NCBI RefSeq assembly: GCF_014926385.1
Contig: NZ_CP053291.1
Coordinates: forward strand, 1,302,001-1,366,000
Direction of reading: 5' to 3'
Origin: Trueperella pecoris
GTDB lineage: Bacteria > Actinomycetota > Actinomycetes > Actinomycetales > Actinomycetaceae
DNA length: 64,000 nt
The notes below the pieces were generated by a model. The model worked only from the letters and a program-made list of their open reading frames with translations, was not told where the DNA came from and did no database searches. Position 1 is the stretch's first letter, and each line of letters starts with the position of its first letter. Shown here piece after piece: positions 1 to 9,936 of this stretch. The position numbers were made by a program, and so were the translations under genes.

Positions 1-4
1 GCGG

Positions 5-1789
5 CTATCGGGTGGCCATGAACTCCTTAAGTTCAGCCACGGCGTCGGCGAGCGCGACCTCGCGCTTTTCGCCAGAGCGGCGATCGCGAAGCTCGACCTT
101 GCCGTCCTTGAGCCCACGCCCGACGACCACACCGTAGGGAACGCCAATGAGCTCGAAGTCCTTGAACTTCACGCCCGCCGACACCTTCTGGCGGTCATCG
201 TAAATAACCTCGTATCCCTCAGCTTCAACAGCGGACGCAATCTCCTGGGCGGCCTCGAAGATCTCATCTTCTTTGCCCGTGGCGAGCACATGGACCTGGG
301 CGGGCGCGACGTGTGCAGGCCACGTCAGCCCAAATTCGTCATGGTTGAGCTCAGCCAGCGCGGCAACTGCGCGCGAGACGCCAATGCCATACGAGCCCAT
401 GGTGACCACGGTTGCCTTGCCGTTCTGGTCAAGCACCGTCAGATCGAGGGCCTTGGCGTACTTCCGCCCGAGCTGGAAGATATGGCCGATCTCCATGCCG
501 CGCTCGATGCGGAGCGGTCCGGAGCCGTCCGGGGCAAGGTCACCAGCGCGCACCTCGACGGCTTCAATGAAGCCGTCGGCCTCGAAGTCTCGACCATACA
601 CCATGTTGAATGTGTGCTTCTGCTCGGCGTCAGCGCCCGTAATCCAGGCGGAGCCGCGCGCCACGTGCGGATCGAGGAAGTAGCGCACCGAGCCCGCGAG
701 CTCACCGTTCTCACCCACCACGCGGTCCGGCGAATTAGGGCCGATGCGGTTGGGGCCGATGTAACCGGGGACGAGCTGCGGGTATGCCTCGAGGTCCTCG
801 GGAGTTGCCATCTCGATTTCGGCGGGCGCCATGTTGGCCTCGATGCGCTTGAGGTCCGCCTCTCGGTCACCGGGCATGCCGATCACGATGAGTTCGCGAG
901 CACCGTCGGGCTGAGTAGCAACGACGACGACGTTCTTCAGTGTCTCCGCCGCGGTCCATGGCTGGCCCTCGCGCGGCTTGACATCGTTAGCGAGCGCGAC
1001 AAGCGCCTCGATGGTCTTGCAGTCCGGGGTGTCGACGACCTCGGGCGCGGGCACGTCGGAAAAATCGATGGCAGGCAGCGGCGGAGTTGTCACGGCCTCC
1101 GTGTTGGCCGCGTAACCACCGTCGGACATGACGAAGGTGTCTTCACCGATCTCGATCGGCGAGAGGAATTCCTCCGAGCGCGAGCCGCCCATGGCACCCG
1201 ATGTTGCCGCACAGATGACGTAGGGCAGGCCGAGGCGCTGGAAGGTCTTCTCGTAGGCGTCACGCATGATCTGGTAGGAAGCGTCCAGACCGGCGTCGTC
1301 GATATCGAAGGAATAGGCGTCCTTCATGACGAACTCGCGGGTGCGCAAAAGGCCGGCACGCGGACGCGCCTCGTCGCGGTACTTGGTCTGGAATTGGTAA
1401 AGGTTGAGCGGAAGGTCCTTGTACGAGCTGCACTGGTCCTTCACCGCGAGCGTGAACATTTCTTCGTGCGTCGGGGCGAGAAGGTAATCGTTGTCGCGGC
1501 GATCCTTGAGGCGGAACAGGTTCGCGCCGTATTCTTCCCAACGGTTGGTGGCCTCGTAGGGCTCGCGCGGGAGCAACGCGGGGAACAGCATTTCCTGGGC
1601 GCCGGCGGCGTCCAGTTCCTCGCGAATAATCTGCTCGACCTTGCGCAACGTGCGCAGGCCCAGCGGCAGCCACGTGTAGATACCCGGCGCGACGCGGCGA
1701 ATGTAGCCAGCGCGCACCAGCAGCTTGTGGGAATCGACCTCCGCGTCCGCGGGATCTTCGCGGAGCGTCTTGACAAAAAGATTAGACAT
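5..1789 (-). CDS. proS: Prolyl-tRNA synthetase, bacterial type with editing insertion
   Basis: Class II aminoacyl-tRNA synthetase that charges tRNA-Pro with proline in the cytosol, 594 aa. The N-terminus carries the class II core: PTHEE near residue 106 and motif 2 ([17 protein letters not shown]) near 137-153. Motif 3 ([11 protein letters not shown]) lies near residue 455. The roughly 180 residues between motifs 2 and 3 match the Ala-tRNA-Pro editing insertion of the bacterial form. The open frame continues upstream to 2248, but MSNLFVKTL is the family N-terminus, so the ATG at 1787-1789 is the start. A TAGACT -10 box lies at 1806-1811, so the mRNA leader is short. Transcribed alone, with its stop at the window edge. 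Confidence 0.97.
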   Translation of the reverse strand: MSNLFVKTLREDPADAEVDSHKLLVRAGYIRRVAPGIYTWLPLGLRTLRKVEQIIREELDAAGAQEMLFPALLPREPYEATNRWEEYGANLFRLKDRRDNDYLLAPTHEEMFTLAVKDQCSSYKDLPLNLYQFQTKYRDEARPRAGLLRTREFVMKDAYSFDIDDAGLDASYQIMRDAYEKTFQRLGLPYVICAATSGAMGGSRSEEFLSPIEIGEDTFVMSDGGYAANTEAVTTPPLPAIDFSDVPAPEVVDTPDCKTIEALVALANDVKPREGQPWTAAETLKNVVVVATQPDGARELIVIGMPGDREADLKRIEANMAPAEIEMATPEDLEAYPQLVPGYIGPNRIGPNSPDRVVGENGELAGSVRYFLDPHVARGSAWITGADAEQKHTFNMVYGRDFEADGFIEAVEVRAGDLAPDGSGPLRIERGMEIGHIFQLGRKYAKALDLTVLDQNGKATVVTMGSYGIGVSRAVAALAELNHDEFGLTWPAHVAPAQVHVLATGKEDEIFEAAQEIASAVEAEGYEVIYDDRQKVSAGVKFKDFELIGVPYGVVVGRGLKDGKVELRDRRSGEKREVALADAVAELKEFMATR

Positions 1790-2058
1790 GTTCAGCACGG
1801 GGATAAGTCTAGCCCGCTTGTGGGTCTTTTCAGTAGGCCGATCGTATGTTGTTGACGACGCCGTCCCTCGCCTCACATCCTTCGCTCGCCTTGCGCCCAC
1901 CCGTTGCTCCGTCCCGACGTGCGGGCCACCGATAGGAGGGCAAGCTATCCAGAGAAGGGCAGGCTGCCCCGAGACGATCAGGCCGCCTAGAGAAGGGCCG
2001 GTTGGCCCGAGGAGAGCGAGACACGTAGAAGAGCGCGGTCCAGAGGAGAACTGGTTAC
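1790..2058. other. Spacer between GNAT gene and proS with two similar hairpin units
   Basis: This 269-bp spacer has no gene I can support. Two head-to-tail 38-bp units start at 1951 and 1989. Their first 23 bases agree at 20 positions, and each contains a GGGC...GCCC hairpin (GGGCA/TGCCC, then GGGCC/GGCCC). They lie just past the stop of the GNAT gene, so they are candidate transcription terminators for the dxr-rseP-ispG-GNAT operon. A GACGACGCCGT motif lies at 1854-1864 and the proS -10 box at 1806-1811. Confidence 0.5.
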
Positions 2059-2904
2059 CTACAGGAGGACAGTCGAGTACGTCCCCACGGTTTCGAACCC
2101 CGCTTTTTCGTAGACGCGCACGGCGGGCAAATTGTAGTCGTTGACGTAGAGCGAGACCGTTGGCGCGATAGTGGCCCGTACCAGTTCGGCGACCTGCACC
2201 ATCGCAGCGGTCGCGATGCCCTGCCCGCGAAGGTCGGGCGCGGTCCACACGCCTTGGATCTGAGCCACGCCGCCAGCCAGCGCGCCAACGTCGGCCTTGA
2301 ACTCGACCCGCGGCCTTCCCTCAACCATACCCATCCGGACAAAGGTCAGTCCGCCACGCACGAGGCTGTGGACGCGCTGGGCGTAGCCGTTGCCGTAAAT
2401 CGTGGGATCGTAGCCCACTTCCTCCATGAACATCGCCACGGAGGCGGGAAGCACAATGTTGCCCTCGCCGATGCGAGCAGCGCGCACGCTTGCATCAGCC
2501 ATCACACCGCTCCCGCCGCGGTAAACCATCGATAGTTGCCTGTCTCGCACCTCGCGAGGCGGCCCAAAACCACCCTCGAGGCGCTCCCACAACGGCATGA
2601 CTTGATCGGTTGGCCCCACGAGGGAGGTGCACATTCGCCGAGTATTGAACAGGTGGTCGGCGAGGAGGTCCAGCCCGGCGTCGTCGAAACCGTAGGGAAC
2701 CACGTTGCCGCCATTCCAGCAGACAGCGGTGAGCGCTCCGGCGTCGTCGAAAAGGCCCAGGCCATGGGCGGGGCGTGCCCACTCCTCCACGATGGGAACG
2801 CTCGCGAGAACGGTGGCGACGGGGTCGCGTGACAGGACCTCTAGGGCTGCGTTGCGGTCAGCCCCGGTGAGTCGCCGCAAAACAGGCCGACGCCACCACC
2901 TCAC
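2059..2904 (-). CDS. GNAT family N-acetyltransferase with DUF4081-like N-terminal half
   Basis: 281-aa protein with a C-terminal GNAT fold. The acetyl-CoA binding loop reads [15 protein letters not shown] near residue 220, followed by [19 protein letters not shown], the typical GNAT beta-alpha end. The N-terminal 130 residues match the DUF4081 module found in actinobacterial homologues such as M. tuberculosis Rv2867c, which is also next to ispG. The GTG start overlaps the ispG stop (TAGTG), so it is translationally coupled as the last gene of the dxr-rseP-ispG operon. The substrate is unknown. Conservation next to the MEP genes and the site-2 protease suggests an envelope or protein-modification role, but that is inference. 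Confidence 0.9.
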   Translation of the reverse strand: MRWWRRPVLRRLTGADRNAALEVLSRDPVATVLASVPIVEEWARPAHGLGLFDDAGALTAVCWNGGNVVPYGFDDAGLDLLADHLFNTRRMCTSLVGPTDQVMPLWERLEGGFGPPREVRDRQLSMVYRGGSGVMADASVRAARIGEGNIVLPASVAMFMEEVGYDPTIYGNGYAQRVHSLVRGGLTFVRMGMVEGRPRVEFKADVGALAGGVAQIQGVWTAPDLRGQGIATAAMVQVAELVRATIAPTVSLYVNDYNLPAVRVYEKAGFETVGTYSTVLL

Positions 2905-4070
2905 TAGACGATCACTTCAACCGAAGATTCGGGATCCTCAGCCAAACCAAGCTCCGAGGCGACAACGCGTGCCCGGGCAATGAGCGTGGGGACGATCTCG
3001 GCTTCCGGAACAGTCTCGACCACCTTGCCGCGGACGAAGATCTGGCCCTTGCCGTTTCCGGAGGCGACGCCGAGGTCGGCCTCGCGGGCTTCGCCGGGAC
3101 CGTTGACGACACAACCCATGACCGCTACGCGTAGTGGGAAGCTGATGTCCTTCAGGCCCTCGGCCACGTTGTTCGCCAGCTCGTAGACATTGACCTGGGC
3201 GCGGCCACAAGACGGGCACGAGACGATCTCAAGCTTGCGGGGGCGCAGGTTCAGCGAGCGCAGAATCTCCTCGCCCACTTTCACTTCCTCGACCGGTGGG
3301 GCCGAGAGCGATACCCGGATCGTGTCGCCGATACCTTGGGAAAGCAGCGCCCCGAACGCGACGGCGGACTTGATCGTGCCCTGGAACTGGGGGCCGGCCT
3401 CTGTGACGCCGAGGTGAAGTGGCCAGTCTCCAGCCTCGGACAGGAGCTCGTAGGCGCGCACCATCGTCACCGGGTCGTGATGCTTGACCGAGATCGCGAA
3501 ATCGTGGAATCCCGCTTCTTCGAAAAGCCGAGCCTCGTTGACGGCCGATTCCACGAGCGCCTCGGGGGTCGCTTTGCCGTACTTCTTGAGCAGACGCGGA
3601 TCGAGGGAACCGGCGTTGATGCCAATACGCATCGCGGTGCCGTTGGCGTTGGCGGCGGCGGCAATCTCCGGAATGCGATCGTCGAACTTCTTGATGTTGC
3701 CTGGGTTCACGCGCACGCCCATGCCCGCTTCGATCGCGGCGAACACGTAGCGGGGCTGGAAGTGAATATCGGCCACGACGGGGATGTTTGACTGCTGGGC
3801 GATGACCTTCAGGGCGTCCGCGTCCTTATCGGTGGGGCACGCGACGCGCACGATGTCGCATCCGGCGGCCGTCAGCTCGGCGATCTGTTGCAAGGTGGCG
3901 CCGATGTCGTGTGTTTTCGTGGTGGTCATCGACTGGACCGAGACAGGAGCGTCACCGCCCACCAGGACGTCGCCGACCTTGATCTGGCGCGTCCTCCTAC
4001 GAGGACGAAGCACGCTGGCCTCTTCCTTAACGGATGGGATTCCAAGAGCAACTGGTTCATTCACGCACAC
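2904..4070 (-). CDS. ispG: 4-hydroxy-3-methylbut-2-enyl diphosphate synthase
   Basis: IspG (GcpE) converts MEcPP to HMBPP in the non-mevalonate isoprenoid pathway, using a 4Fe-4S cluster. The sequence shows the TIM-barrel start [10 protein letters not shown], the middle motif [10 protein letters not shown], and the cluster-binding C-terminal part with CPSCGR and the [12 protein letters not shown] motif containing the third cysteine. The frame could start at a TTG at 4091, but a GTG at 4068-4070 lies 8 nt after AGAGGTG and gives a product of about 388 aa, close to the usual actinobacterial length. A second in-frame GTG lies at 4064. It lies between rseP and the GNAT gene, and the same pathway gene dxr is two genes upstream. 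Confidence 0.97.
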   Translation of the reverse strand: MCVNEPVALGIPSVKEEASVLRPRRRTRQIKVGDVLVGGDAPVSVQSMTTTKTHDIGATLQQIAELTAAGCDIVRVACPTDKDADALKVIAQQSNIPVVADIHFQPRYVFAAIEAGMGVRVNPGNIKKFDDRIPEIAAAANANGTAMRIGINAGSLDPRLLKKYGKATPEALVESAVNEARLFEEAGFHDFAISVKHHDPVTMVRAYELLSEAGDWPLHLGVTEAGPQFQGTIKSAVAFGALLSQGIGDTIRVSLSAPPVEEVKVGEEILRSLNLRPRKLEIVSCPSCGRAQVNVYELANNVAEGLKDISFPLRVAVMGCVVNGPGEAREADLGVASGNGKGQIFVRGKVVETVPEAEIVPTLIARARVVASELGLAEDPESSVEVIV

Positions 4071-4126
4071 GATTATGTCACCTCTTGGCAAGTTTTACAG
4101 CGAGGTTCTCTCTCGGCCTGCGGGCT

Positions 4127-5419
4127 CTAGATCACAGGGTTGACGATATCGGCGACGACGAGCAGGAGCGTCATCGCGATCAGCGCGACAAACACGGCCT
4201 GGCTGAGGGGCAAAAGCCGCGCTGTGTCGAACGGCCCCGGGTCGGCACTGCCCCGCGCCTTGGCCCAGAGCCTGCGCGCGCCCTCGATGAGACCGGCGAG
4301 AATGTGCCCGCCGTCGAGCGGCAGCAGCGGGATGAGGTTGAAGATGAAGAGGGACATGTTCAGGCCCGCGACCAGCATGATCAGGTCGGCGAGACGATCA
4401 AGCCAGGTGTAGCTGTCAGCTGTCGCCGAGGTGATATTTCCGGCGATGTCCGCCACGCCCACGATTCCTACGACGCCGGTCGCGTCACGCTCGCCCGTCA
4501 CAAGGCTAGATGCCGTGTTCCACAGTTGAATGGGGAGGGTGGCAACGATCTTCGCGGTGGCAATCGCCATGTCGGCGCTCGCGCCGAGGACCGTGATGAC
4601 TGGCAGCCTCTGCCGATCGAAGCGCGGAGAGATGCCCGCATAGGGAACGGTCATCATCATGGGGCGGCCGTCCTCGCCGAGGACCGGTTTGCCGCCCTCC
4701 ATCGCCTGGCGCTCGATCGGCACGGGGGTGATGACCACCTCGCGGGCCTGCCCGTCGCGCTCGATCGTTACGGTCACCGGCGAGGTACCACCCGCGGCGA
4801 TGGCCGCAGAAAGCTCGGGCCACGTGGACACCTGGGTGGGACCCCAGGCGCGGATGACATCTCCCGGCCGCAGCTCCGACGCCGCCGCCGGGCTGGGTTC
4901 CTTGCCCGCGCACTCCTCGGCCGAGGTCGCCCCCACGCAGGGGCTGAGCGCGCCGACCGTCGTCGTAGGGGTAGAAACCCCGATTCCGGCCGTGACCACA
5001 CCCAGGAGAAGGGTAGCGAGCACAAGGTTCGTCAGCGGGCCCCCGAACATCACTACCAGCTTCTTGGCGGCCGGTAGGCGCCAGAACGCCTGATGTTCCT
5101 CCCCCGGAGCCAACTCACTTGCCGACTCTTTGCGCGCCTCCTCGGCGAGCGTCGGACGACCAGCCTTGTGCGTGGGGGTACCCGGCTTGGCCGGGGCCAA
5201 CATGCCCGCGATGCGAACGAAACCGCCCAAAGGAATGGCCTTGATGCCGTACTCGGTGCCGCCCCGACTCACCGACCACAAGGTGGGGCCGAATCCGATG
5301 AAGTATTGCGAGACCTTCACGCCGAATGCCTTGGCGGGGATCATGTGGCCCAATTCGTGGATGCCGACCGACATTAGCAGGCCAAGCACCAGGAAAAGGA
5401 TACCGGGAAGCGAGCCCAT
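4127..5419 (-). CDS. rseP: Site-2 intramembrane zinc metalloprotease (M50, RseP/Rip1 type)
   Basis: 430-aa polytopic membrane protease of the S2P family, which cleaves anti-sigma factors and other single-pass proteins within the membrane. The zinc motif HELGH lies in the first membrane segment near residue 21. A central PDZ-like region (ELRPGDVIRAWG) follows, and the C-terminal helix carries NLIPLLPLDGGHI, the NxxPxxxLDG motif with the third zinc ligand. The open frame runs upstream to 5719, but the ATG at 5419 overlaps the dxr stop in TAATG and starts with a signal-anchor-like sequence. The order dxr-rip1-ispG is the same as in M. tuberculosis Rv2870c-Rv2868c. Confidence 0.95.
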   Translation of the reverse strand: MGSLPGILFLVLGLLMSVGIHELGHMIPAKAFGVKVSQYFIGFGPTLWSVSRGGTEYGIKAIPLGGFVRIAGMLAPAKPGTPTHKAGRPTLAEEARKESASELAPGEEHQAFWRLPAAKKLVVMFGGPLTNLVLATLLLGVVTAGIGVSTPTTTVGALSPCVGATSAEECAGKEPSPAAASELRPGDVIRAWGPTQVSTWPELSAAIAAGGTSPVTVTIERDGQAREVVITPVPIERQAMEGGKPVLGEDGRPMMMTVPYAGISPRFDRQRLPVITVLGASADMAIATAKIVATLPIQLWNTASSLVTGERDATGVVGIVGVADIAGNITSATADSYTWLDRLADLIMLVAGLNMSLFIFNLIPLLPLDGGHILAGLIEGARRLWAKARGSADPGPFDTARLLPLSQAVFVALIAMTLLLVVADIVNPVI

Positions 5420-6633
5420 TACAGCCCCAGGGCTGCGTGAGACGCCGATCGTGCCCACGCATCGGCATCCAGGACGCCTGCCAGGCTCATCTGCCCCGTG
5501 CTGTCGAAGGATTCGAGGACGCGCCCGACAGTATCCACGATATCGAGGTAGCCGATCCTGCCCGCGAGGAACGCCGCGACGCACACCTCGTTGGCGGCGT
5601 TCAGCACGGCCGGGTGAAGCGCCGACGCCGCGACGGCCTCCCTGGCCAGGCCGATGGCCGGAAAAACCTCCGCATCGTACGGTTCGAAGGTCCACGCCGT
5701 GGGCGTGTCCCAGGCACATGGCCTCGCCACCGTGTCAAGGCGGTCGGGCCAGGATAGCCCCAGCGCGATCGGCAGGTGCATATCCGGTGGCGAGGCCTGC
5801 GCAATCGTCGAGCCGTCGACGAATTCGACCATTGAATGGACCACCGACTGTGGATGGACCACCACGGTGATGTCCTGCGGGTCGATGTCAAACAGGAGCG
5901 CCGCCTCAATCAGCTCCAGGCCCTTGTTGATCAGCGTCGAGGAATTGATCGTCACCACCGGGCCCATCGCCCACGTCGGATGATTGAGGGCCTGGCTCGC
6001 CGTGACGTTCCGAAGATCGGCGCGGGATTTGCCGCGGAAGGGGCCGCCCGACGCCGTCAGTACCAGCCTTCGTACCTCGGATCGGCCGGTGACAAGACGC
6101 GATGTCAGGCCCTTCTCGTGTCGGCCCGACCCCAGCGCCTGGGCCAGCGCCGAATGTTCGGAGTCGACGGGAACGATCTGCCCCTGCCAGGCCATTGCGT
6201 CGGCAATCAGGCCGCCTCCCACGACGAGCGACTCCTTGTTCGCCAGTGCCAAGGTCGCGCCAGATTCGAGCGCCGCCAGCGTGGGGCGCAACCCGATGGA
6301 GCCGGTGATTCCATTGAGAACGACGCCGGATTCCTCGGCCGTGCCCGTCAGCGATCCGGCCAGCTGCGCCATCGCGTCTTCGCCGCAGGCAACCTCCGGC
6401 ATCGGCTTCGTTCCCGCGATCGCAGACCAGGCGTGGGCAAACTCGTCCGCTTTATCGGCAGCGATGGCTACGCGTGGCACGTCGAATGTGGCGGCTTGGG
6501 CCGCAAGCAGATCGATCTGACCTCCGCCAGCCCCCAGGCCGCACACTCGGAACTGCCCCGGATGGGCAGCAATCACGTCAAGTGCTTGGGTGCCAATCGA
6601 CCCTGTGGAACCGAGTAGAACGACGTCGCGCAT
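5419..6633 (-). CDS. dxr: 1-deoxy-D-xylulose 5-phosphate reductoisomerase
   Basis: Dxr rearranges and reduces DXP to MEP with NADPH, the first committed step of the MEP isoprenoid pathway. The 404-aa product begins with the NADPH-binding loop VVLLGSTGSIGTQALDV. It contains the metal and substrate motifs VDSEHSAL near residue 160, LTASGGPF near 205 and NSSTLINKGLELIEA near 240. The ATG overlaps the stop of the upstream DivIVA-like gene (TAATG), and its own stop overlaps the rseP start the same way. The gene is thus translationally coupled on both sides. Full length, with no anomaly seen. Confidence 0.97.
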   Translation of the reverse strand: MRDVVLLGSTGSIGTQALDVIAAHPGQFRVCGLGAGGGQIDLLAAQAATFDVPRVAIAADKADEFAHAWSAIAGTKPMPEVACGEDAMAQLAGSLTGTAEESGVVLNGITGSIGLRPTLAALESGATLALANKESLVVGGGLIADAMAWQGQIVPVDSEHSALAQALGSGRHEKGLTSRLVTGRSEVRRLVLTASGGPFRGKSRADLRNVTASQALNHPTWAMGPVVTINSSTLINKGLELIEAALLFDIDPQDITVVVHPQSVVHSMVEFVDGSTIAQASPPDMHLPIALGLSWPDRLDTVARPCAWDTPTAWTFEPYDAEVFPAIGLAREAVAASALHPAVLNAANEVCVAAFLAGRIGYLDIVDTVGRVLESFDSTGQMSLAGVLDADAWARSASHAALGL

Positions 6634-7178
6634 TACTCGACCGCCATCAGCACCGTGGTGGCGTGGTCGAGGTAGACGTCCACCACCGTTTCGCGGTATG
6701 CCTTGCCGTCGCGTGCCTTGCCGAAGGTGGCCTCACGAATCTGGAGCGAGGTCAGGCCGGGCTTGCCGTCAAAATACTCCGCGAGCTGCTCAAGCAGGCC
6801 ATCCACGTCTTCCTTGCGATAGCCCACCCCATCGGCGTCGGCGAAGCGCTCGCCAGCCGGGCGCAGAAGGCGAGGGTAGAGGGCTTGCGCCATCTCGTAC
6901 GTGGTGGACAACCAGGTGTCCTCCCCCTCGTTATCCATGACGCGTGCGCGCTTGCGCTGGAGGAATGCGGCCTCGAGGCGGTCGAGCGCGGCGTCCACGA
7001 GCGCCGGGTCGTATCCCTTCCGCACCCAGTCGAAGGAGACGGTGCGAACGCTCTTTTCATCGATGCCGAGGTCTTCCTCGCCGGCGTAGGCGCGCTTGGC
7101 CCGTTGAAGGAAGTCATCAACCTGCGACGGGTTGTAGCCGCTCGAGAAGGAGCCAACGCGTTTGAATGTATGTCTCAT
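6633..7178 (-). CDS. DivIVA-domain-like protein
   Basis: 181-aa cytosolic protein. It contains two short segments of the DivIVA-type pattern: GYNPSQVDDFLQRAKRAY at residues 14-31 and a second copy around KGYDPALVDAALDRLEAAF at residues 54-72. A third similar region, GYRKEDVDGLLEQLAEYF, lies around residues 121-138. In actinobacterial proteins these xGY(D/N)xxxVDxxL modules recur as tandem units and are annotated as DivIVA domain. No membrane segment or signal peptide is visible. It is the first gene of the dxr-rseP-ispG-GNAT unit and its stop overlaps the dxr start (TAATG). The function is not known. A link to cell-pole or envelope growth is only suggested by the domain name. Confidence 0.85.
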   Translation of the reverse strand: MRHTFKRVGSFSSGYNPSQVDDFLQRAKRAYAGEEDLGIDEKSVRTVSFDWVRKGYDPALVDAALDRLEAAFLQRKRARVMDNEGEDTWLSTTYEMAQALYPRLLRPAGERFADADGVGYRKEDVDGLLEQLAEYFDGKPGLTSLQIREATFGKARDGKAYRETVVDVYLDHATTVLMAVE

Positions 7179-7186
7179 GTTCTCCC

Positions 7187-8449
7187 CTAGTATCCTGCCG
7201 TCATAGCGGCGAGTTGATCAGCCAAATTCTCAGGTTCTGTGCGGTGCTCGGCGAGGCGGGCCTCCACCGCCTCCTGGGCCTTCTTAGCGCGGCGGGCTAC
7301 GTTGTCCCGGTCGACCACTTCGGCTGCGAGCTGGCCGCATGCTCCGTCGATGTCGGATCCGCGCGTGTCACGGACCGTCGTCGAAATGCCCGCCTCCGTG
7401 AGAGTATCGACGAACGTTCGTGTCGCCACGTTTGTCGACGCCGTCCAAATACTTCCCGGCGTCGGGTTGAGTGGGATGGGGTTGACGTGCGCCCAGCCAT
7501 GCCCGCGCGAGTTCAGCTCGGCGGCCAACAACTCGGCTCGCCACTTGTGGTCGTTCATGTCCTTAATCAGGGCGTACTCAATCGAGACTCGCCGGCCGGT
7601 TCGGACGAAATAGTGCCGGGCGGCGTCGAGTAACTCGGCCGTCTTGTAACGCGAATTGATCGGGATGAGATCGTCGCGCAGGCCGTCATCGGGAGCGTGA
7701 AGCGAGACCGCGAGCGTGACCTGTAGGCCCTCCTCGGCGAGCTTCAAGATCGCGGGGACAAGGCCCACGGTCGAGACGGTGATGTGGCGAGCAGACATGC
7801 CAAAGCCCTCAGGAGCCGGATCGATCATGCGATGCAGGGCACCGCGGACCGCCGGATAGTTCGCCATCGGCTCGCCCATGCCCATGAACACCACGTTCGT
7901 GATGCGCACGGGCTTACCCAGCGCGCCGGACTCGGCGAGCACCATATTCAGCCGGAGCTGCTCGATGATCTCGGCGGTGGAGAGGTTTCGCGTCAAGCCC
8001 GCCTGGCCGGTGGCACAGAACGGGCAGGCCATACCACACCCTGCCTGCGAGGACAAGCACAGTGTGGCGCGATCCGGGTACGCCATCAGGACGGACTCCA
8101 CCACCGCCCCGTCGAACAGCTTCCACAGGACCTTCAAGGTGCGCCCGCCGTCGGCAAACTGTTCGGAGACCTTCTCCATCAGCGGCGGCAGAAGCTCGGT
8201 CACGATCGCATCGCGCTGAGCCTGCGGAAGATCCGTCATCGCCGCAGGATCAATGGTGCGGTGTTCAAAATAATGGCGCGAGAGCTGATCGGCGCGGAAA
8301 GCGGGGTAGCCCAACGCGCTCACCACCTCACGGCGTTCGGAGCGCGCGAGATCGGCGAGGTGGCGCGGTGGCTTACCGCGTCGCTTCTGCTGGAACGTGA
8401 GAGTCGGCCGAGGGCCGCTCTCTACTGTGGGCTTTACTTGCTTTTCCAT
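7187..8449 (-). CDS. rlmN: Dual-specificity 23S rRNA/tRNA adenine-C2 methyltransferase
   Basis: Radical SAM enzyme that methylates C2 of A2503 in 23S rRNA and A37 of some tRNAs. It shows the radical-SAM cysteine cluster CGMACPFC near residue 150, GMGEPMANY for SAM binding near 200, and the acceptor cysteine region RDTRGSDIDGACGQL near the C-terminus. At 420 aa it is somewhat longer than usual because of an N-terminal extension of about 40 residues rich in K, R and P. The frame extends to 8533, but the ATG at 8449 follows AAAGGA. Spacing to that Shine-Dalgarno sequence is short, so the start could be a little upstream. It lies between cdsA and the DivIVA-like gene, the common actinobacterial order. 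Confidence 0.95.
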   Translation of the reverse strand: MEKQVKPTVESGPRPTLTFQQKRRGKPPRHLADLARSERREVVSALGYPAFRADQLSRHYFEHRTIDPAAMTDLPQAQRDAIVTELLPPLMEKVSEQFADGGRTLKVLWKLFDGAVVESVLMAYPDRATLCLSSQAGCGMACPFCATGQAGLTRNLSTAEIIEQLRLNMVLAESGALGKPVRITNVVFMGMGEPMANYPAVRGALHRMIDPAPEGFGMSARHITVSTVGLVPAILKLAEEGLQVTLAVSLHAPDDGLRDDLIPINSRYKTAELLDAARHYFVRTGRRVSIEYALIKDMNDHKWRAELLAAELNSRGHGWAHVNPIPLNPTPGSIWTASTNVATRTFVDTLTEAGISTTVRDTRGSDIDGACGQLAAEVVDRDNVARRAKKAQEAVEARLAEHRTEPENLADQLAAMTAGY

Positions 8450-8481
8450 AGGTCCTTTATTCTGCCAGCCAACGTCCGCGA

Positions 8482-9369
8482 TTAAAACAGCCCGAACCCG
8501 GCCGCGAACAGGAGATAGCACACGGGCGCACAAAACAGGATCGAATCAATACGATCCAGCATGCCGCCGTGGCCTGGGAAGAGCGAGCCCATATCCTTCA
8601 CGGTCAGGTCTCGTTTGAGTAAGGACTCGGCGAAGTCGCCCGCGGTGGACATCACTGCAGTCGCCACCGCGAAGGCCGCCACCCACGGCCATCCAAGATC
8701 GACGACGATGCCGACGAAGACGACGGCCACGGCCAGGCATGCGATCACCGAGCCGACGAAACCCTCCCATGACTTCTTCGGAGAGATGGAGGGCGCGATC
8801 GGATGCTTTCCAAACATGATGCCCGCCAGCCAACCGCCGGTATCGTTAGCCACCGGCAGGAGGATGAAGGCAGATATGACGAGCGCTCCGTGCTCCATCG
8901 CTGCCATCGCAACCGCGAAGCTGCCCATCAAGCCGATCCATCCCAGCGAAAAACACCCCGCAAGCGCGTCGGTAATGCCCTTCGCACGCGAATAGGCGTT
9001 CCACACGATCGCCACCGCGCACGTGACAAAGTAAATCAGCAGGGCGATGTTAAGGCCCCACACCCAGGTGGAGATCAGCATCGCGCTCTGACCAGTGAGC
9101 AGCACGAGGAGCGGAATCTTGAACCGACGCGCCAGAAGCGCCCCGGCCATCTCCCATTGGGCAATCCCAAGCGCCACCACGACGAGCCCCACGAAGACCT
9201 CGATGCGGATGAACAAGGACAGGGCCAACAGCGCCAGCAGAATCAGCGCCGTGGGAATTGCTGCTTTCAGATTACGGCCGGCCCGAGAGTGGGACTGCTG
9301 CGGGGGCTTGGGCGGACGTGGCGCAAGCCGCGAGACGATGCTCGCGGCTTGCGTAGAAGAAGAAACCAT
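8482..9369 (-). CDS. cdsA: Phosphatidate cytidylyltransferase (CDP-diacylglycerol synthase)
   Basis: Integral membrane enzyme that makes CDP-diacylglycerol from CTP and phosphatidate, the entry point to phospholipids including phosphatidylinositol and cardiolipin. The 295-aa protein has a 35-residue polar N-terminus, then about seven or eight hydrophobic segments. The C-terminal region carries the family signature, split here as SLLKRDLTVKDMG, then FPGHGGMLDRID near residues 255-280. VANDTGGWLAG near 175 supplies further active-site residues. The ATG is two bases after the frr stop, so it is co-transcribed with pyrH-frr. Confidence 0.96.
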   Translation of the reverse strand: MVSSSTQAASIVSRLAPRPPKPPQQSHSRAGRNLKAAIPTALILLALLALSLFIRIEVFVGLVVVALGIAQWEMAGALLARRFKIPLLVLLTGQSAMLISTWVWGLNIALLIYFVTCAVAIVWNAYSRAKGITDALAGCFSLGWIGLMGSFAVAMAAMEHGALVISAFILLPVANDTGGWLAGIMFGKHPIAPSISPKKSWEGFVGSVIACLAVAVVFVGIVVDLGWPWVAAFAVATAVMSTAGDFAESLLKRDLTVKDMGSLFPGHGGMLDRIDSILFCAPVCYLLFAAGFGLF

Positions 9370-9371
9370 CC

Positions 9372-9929
9372 CTAGATCTCCATGAGATCTTTCTCTTTGC
9401 CCTCGAGGAGGACATCGGCTTGCTCGGTGAACTTCTTGGTCAATGCCTCGAGTTCCTTCTCTGCGCGATCGACGTCGTCCTCGCCAGCCTCGCCGTCCTT
9501 CTTGATGCGCTCGAGCGCATCCTTGGCCTTGCGGCGGGCCGAGCGGATCGAAATCTTCGAATCCTCAGCCTTGGAACGAGCGAGCTTGACGTATTCCTTG
9601 CGGCGCTCCTCGGTCAGGGCCGGAAGGTTGATGCGCAGCACCTGGCCGTCGTCGGTGGGGTTGACGCCCAGGTCGGCGTCGCGAATCGCCTTTTCGATGT
9701 CCTTCATCGCGGAACGATCGTAGGGGGTGATGATCACGGTGCGCGCCTCGGGCACGGTCACGGACGCGATCTGTTGCATCGGGGTTGGCGCGCCGTAGTA
9801 ATCCACCATCAGCGAGCTGAAAAGCTCGGGGTTAGCACGGCCAGAGCGGATCTTGGAGAACTCATTGCGGAGGGCACCGAGCGCCTTCTCCATCATCTCC
9901 TCGCCTTCGAGCAGGGCTTCTTCAATCAT
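9372..9929 (-). CDS. frr: Ribosome recycling factor
   Basis: 185-aa cytosolic factor that, with EF-G, splits post-termination ribosomes. It shows the typical three-helix bundle sequence: KIRSGRANPELF near residue 28, the central domain VTVPEARTVIITPYDRSAM near residue 65, and LPALTEERRKEYVK near 110. The length is that of the family. It lies 7 bp after pyrH and 2 bp before cdsA, the widely conserved pyrH-frr-cdsA cluster. Confidence 0.98.
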   Translation of the reverse strand: MIEEALLEGEEMMEKALGALRNEFSKIRSGRANPELFSSLMVDYYGAPTPMQQIASVTVPEARTVIITPYDRSAMKDIEKAIRDADLGVNPTDDGQVLRINLPALTEERRKEYVKLARSKAEDSKISIRSARRKAKDALERIKKDGEAGEDDVDRAEKELEALTKKFTEQADVLLEGKEKDLMEI

Positions 9930-9936
9930 GGGTTCC

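Noticed and set aside
290-1855. Long plus-strand frame (521 aa) across proS
   Set aside because: It is the antisense shadow of proS in GC-rich DNA; no family motif, no ribosome binding site, and proS is certain.
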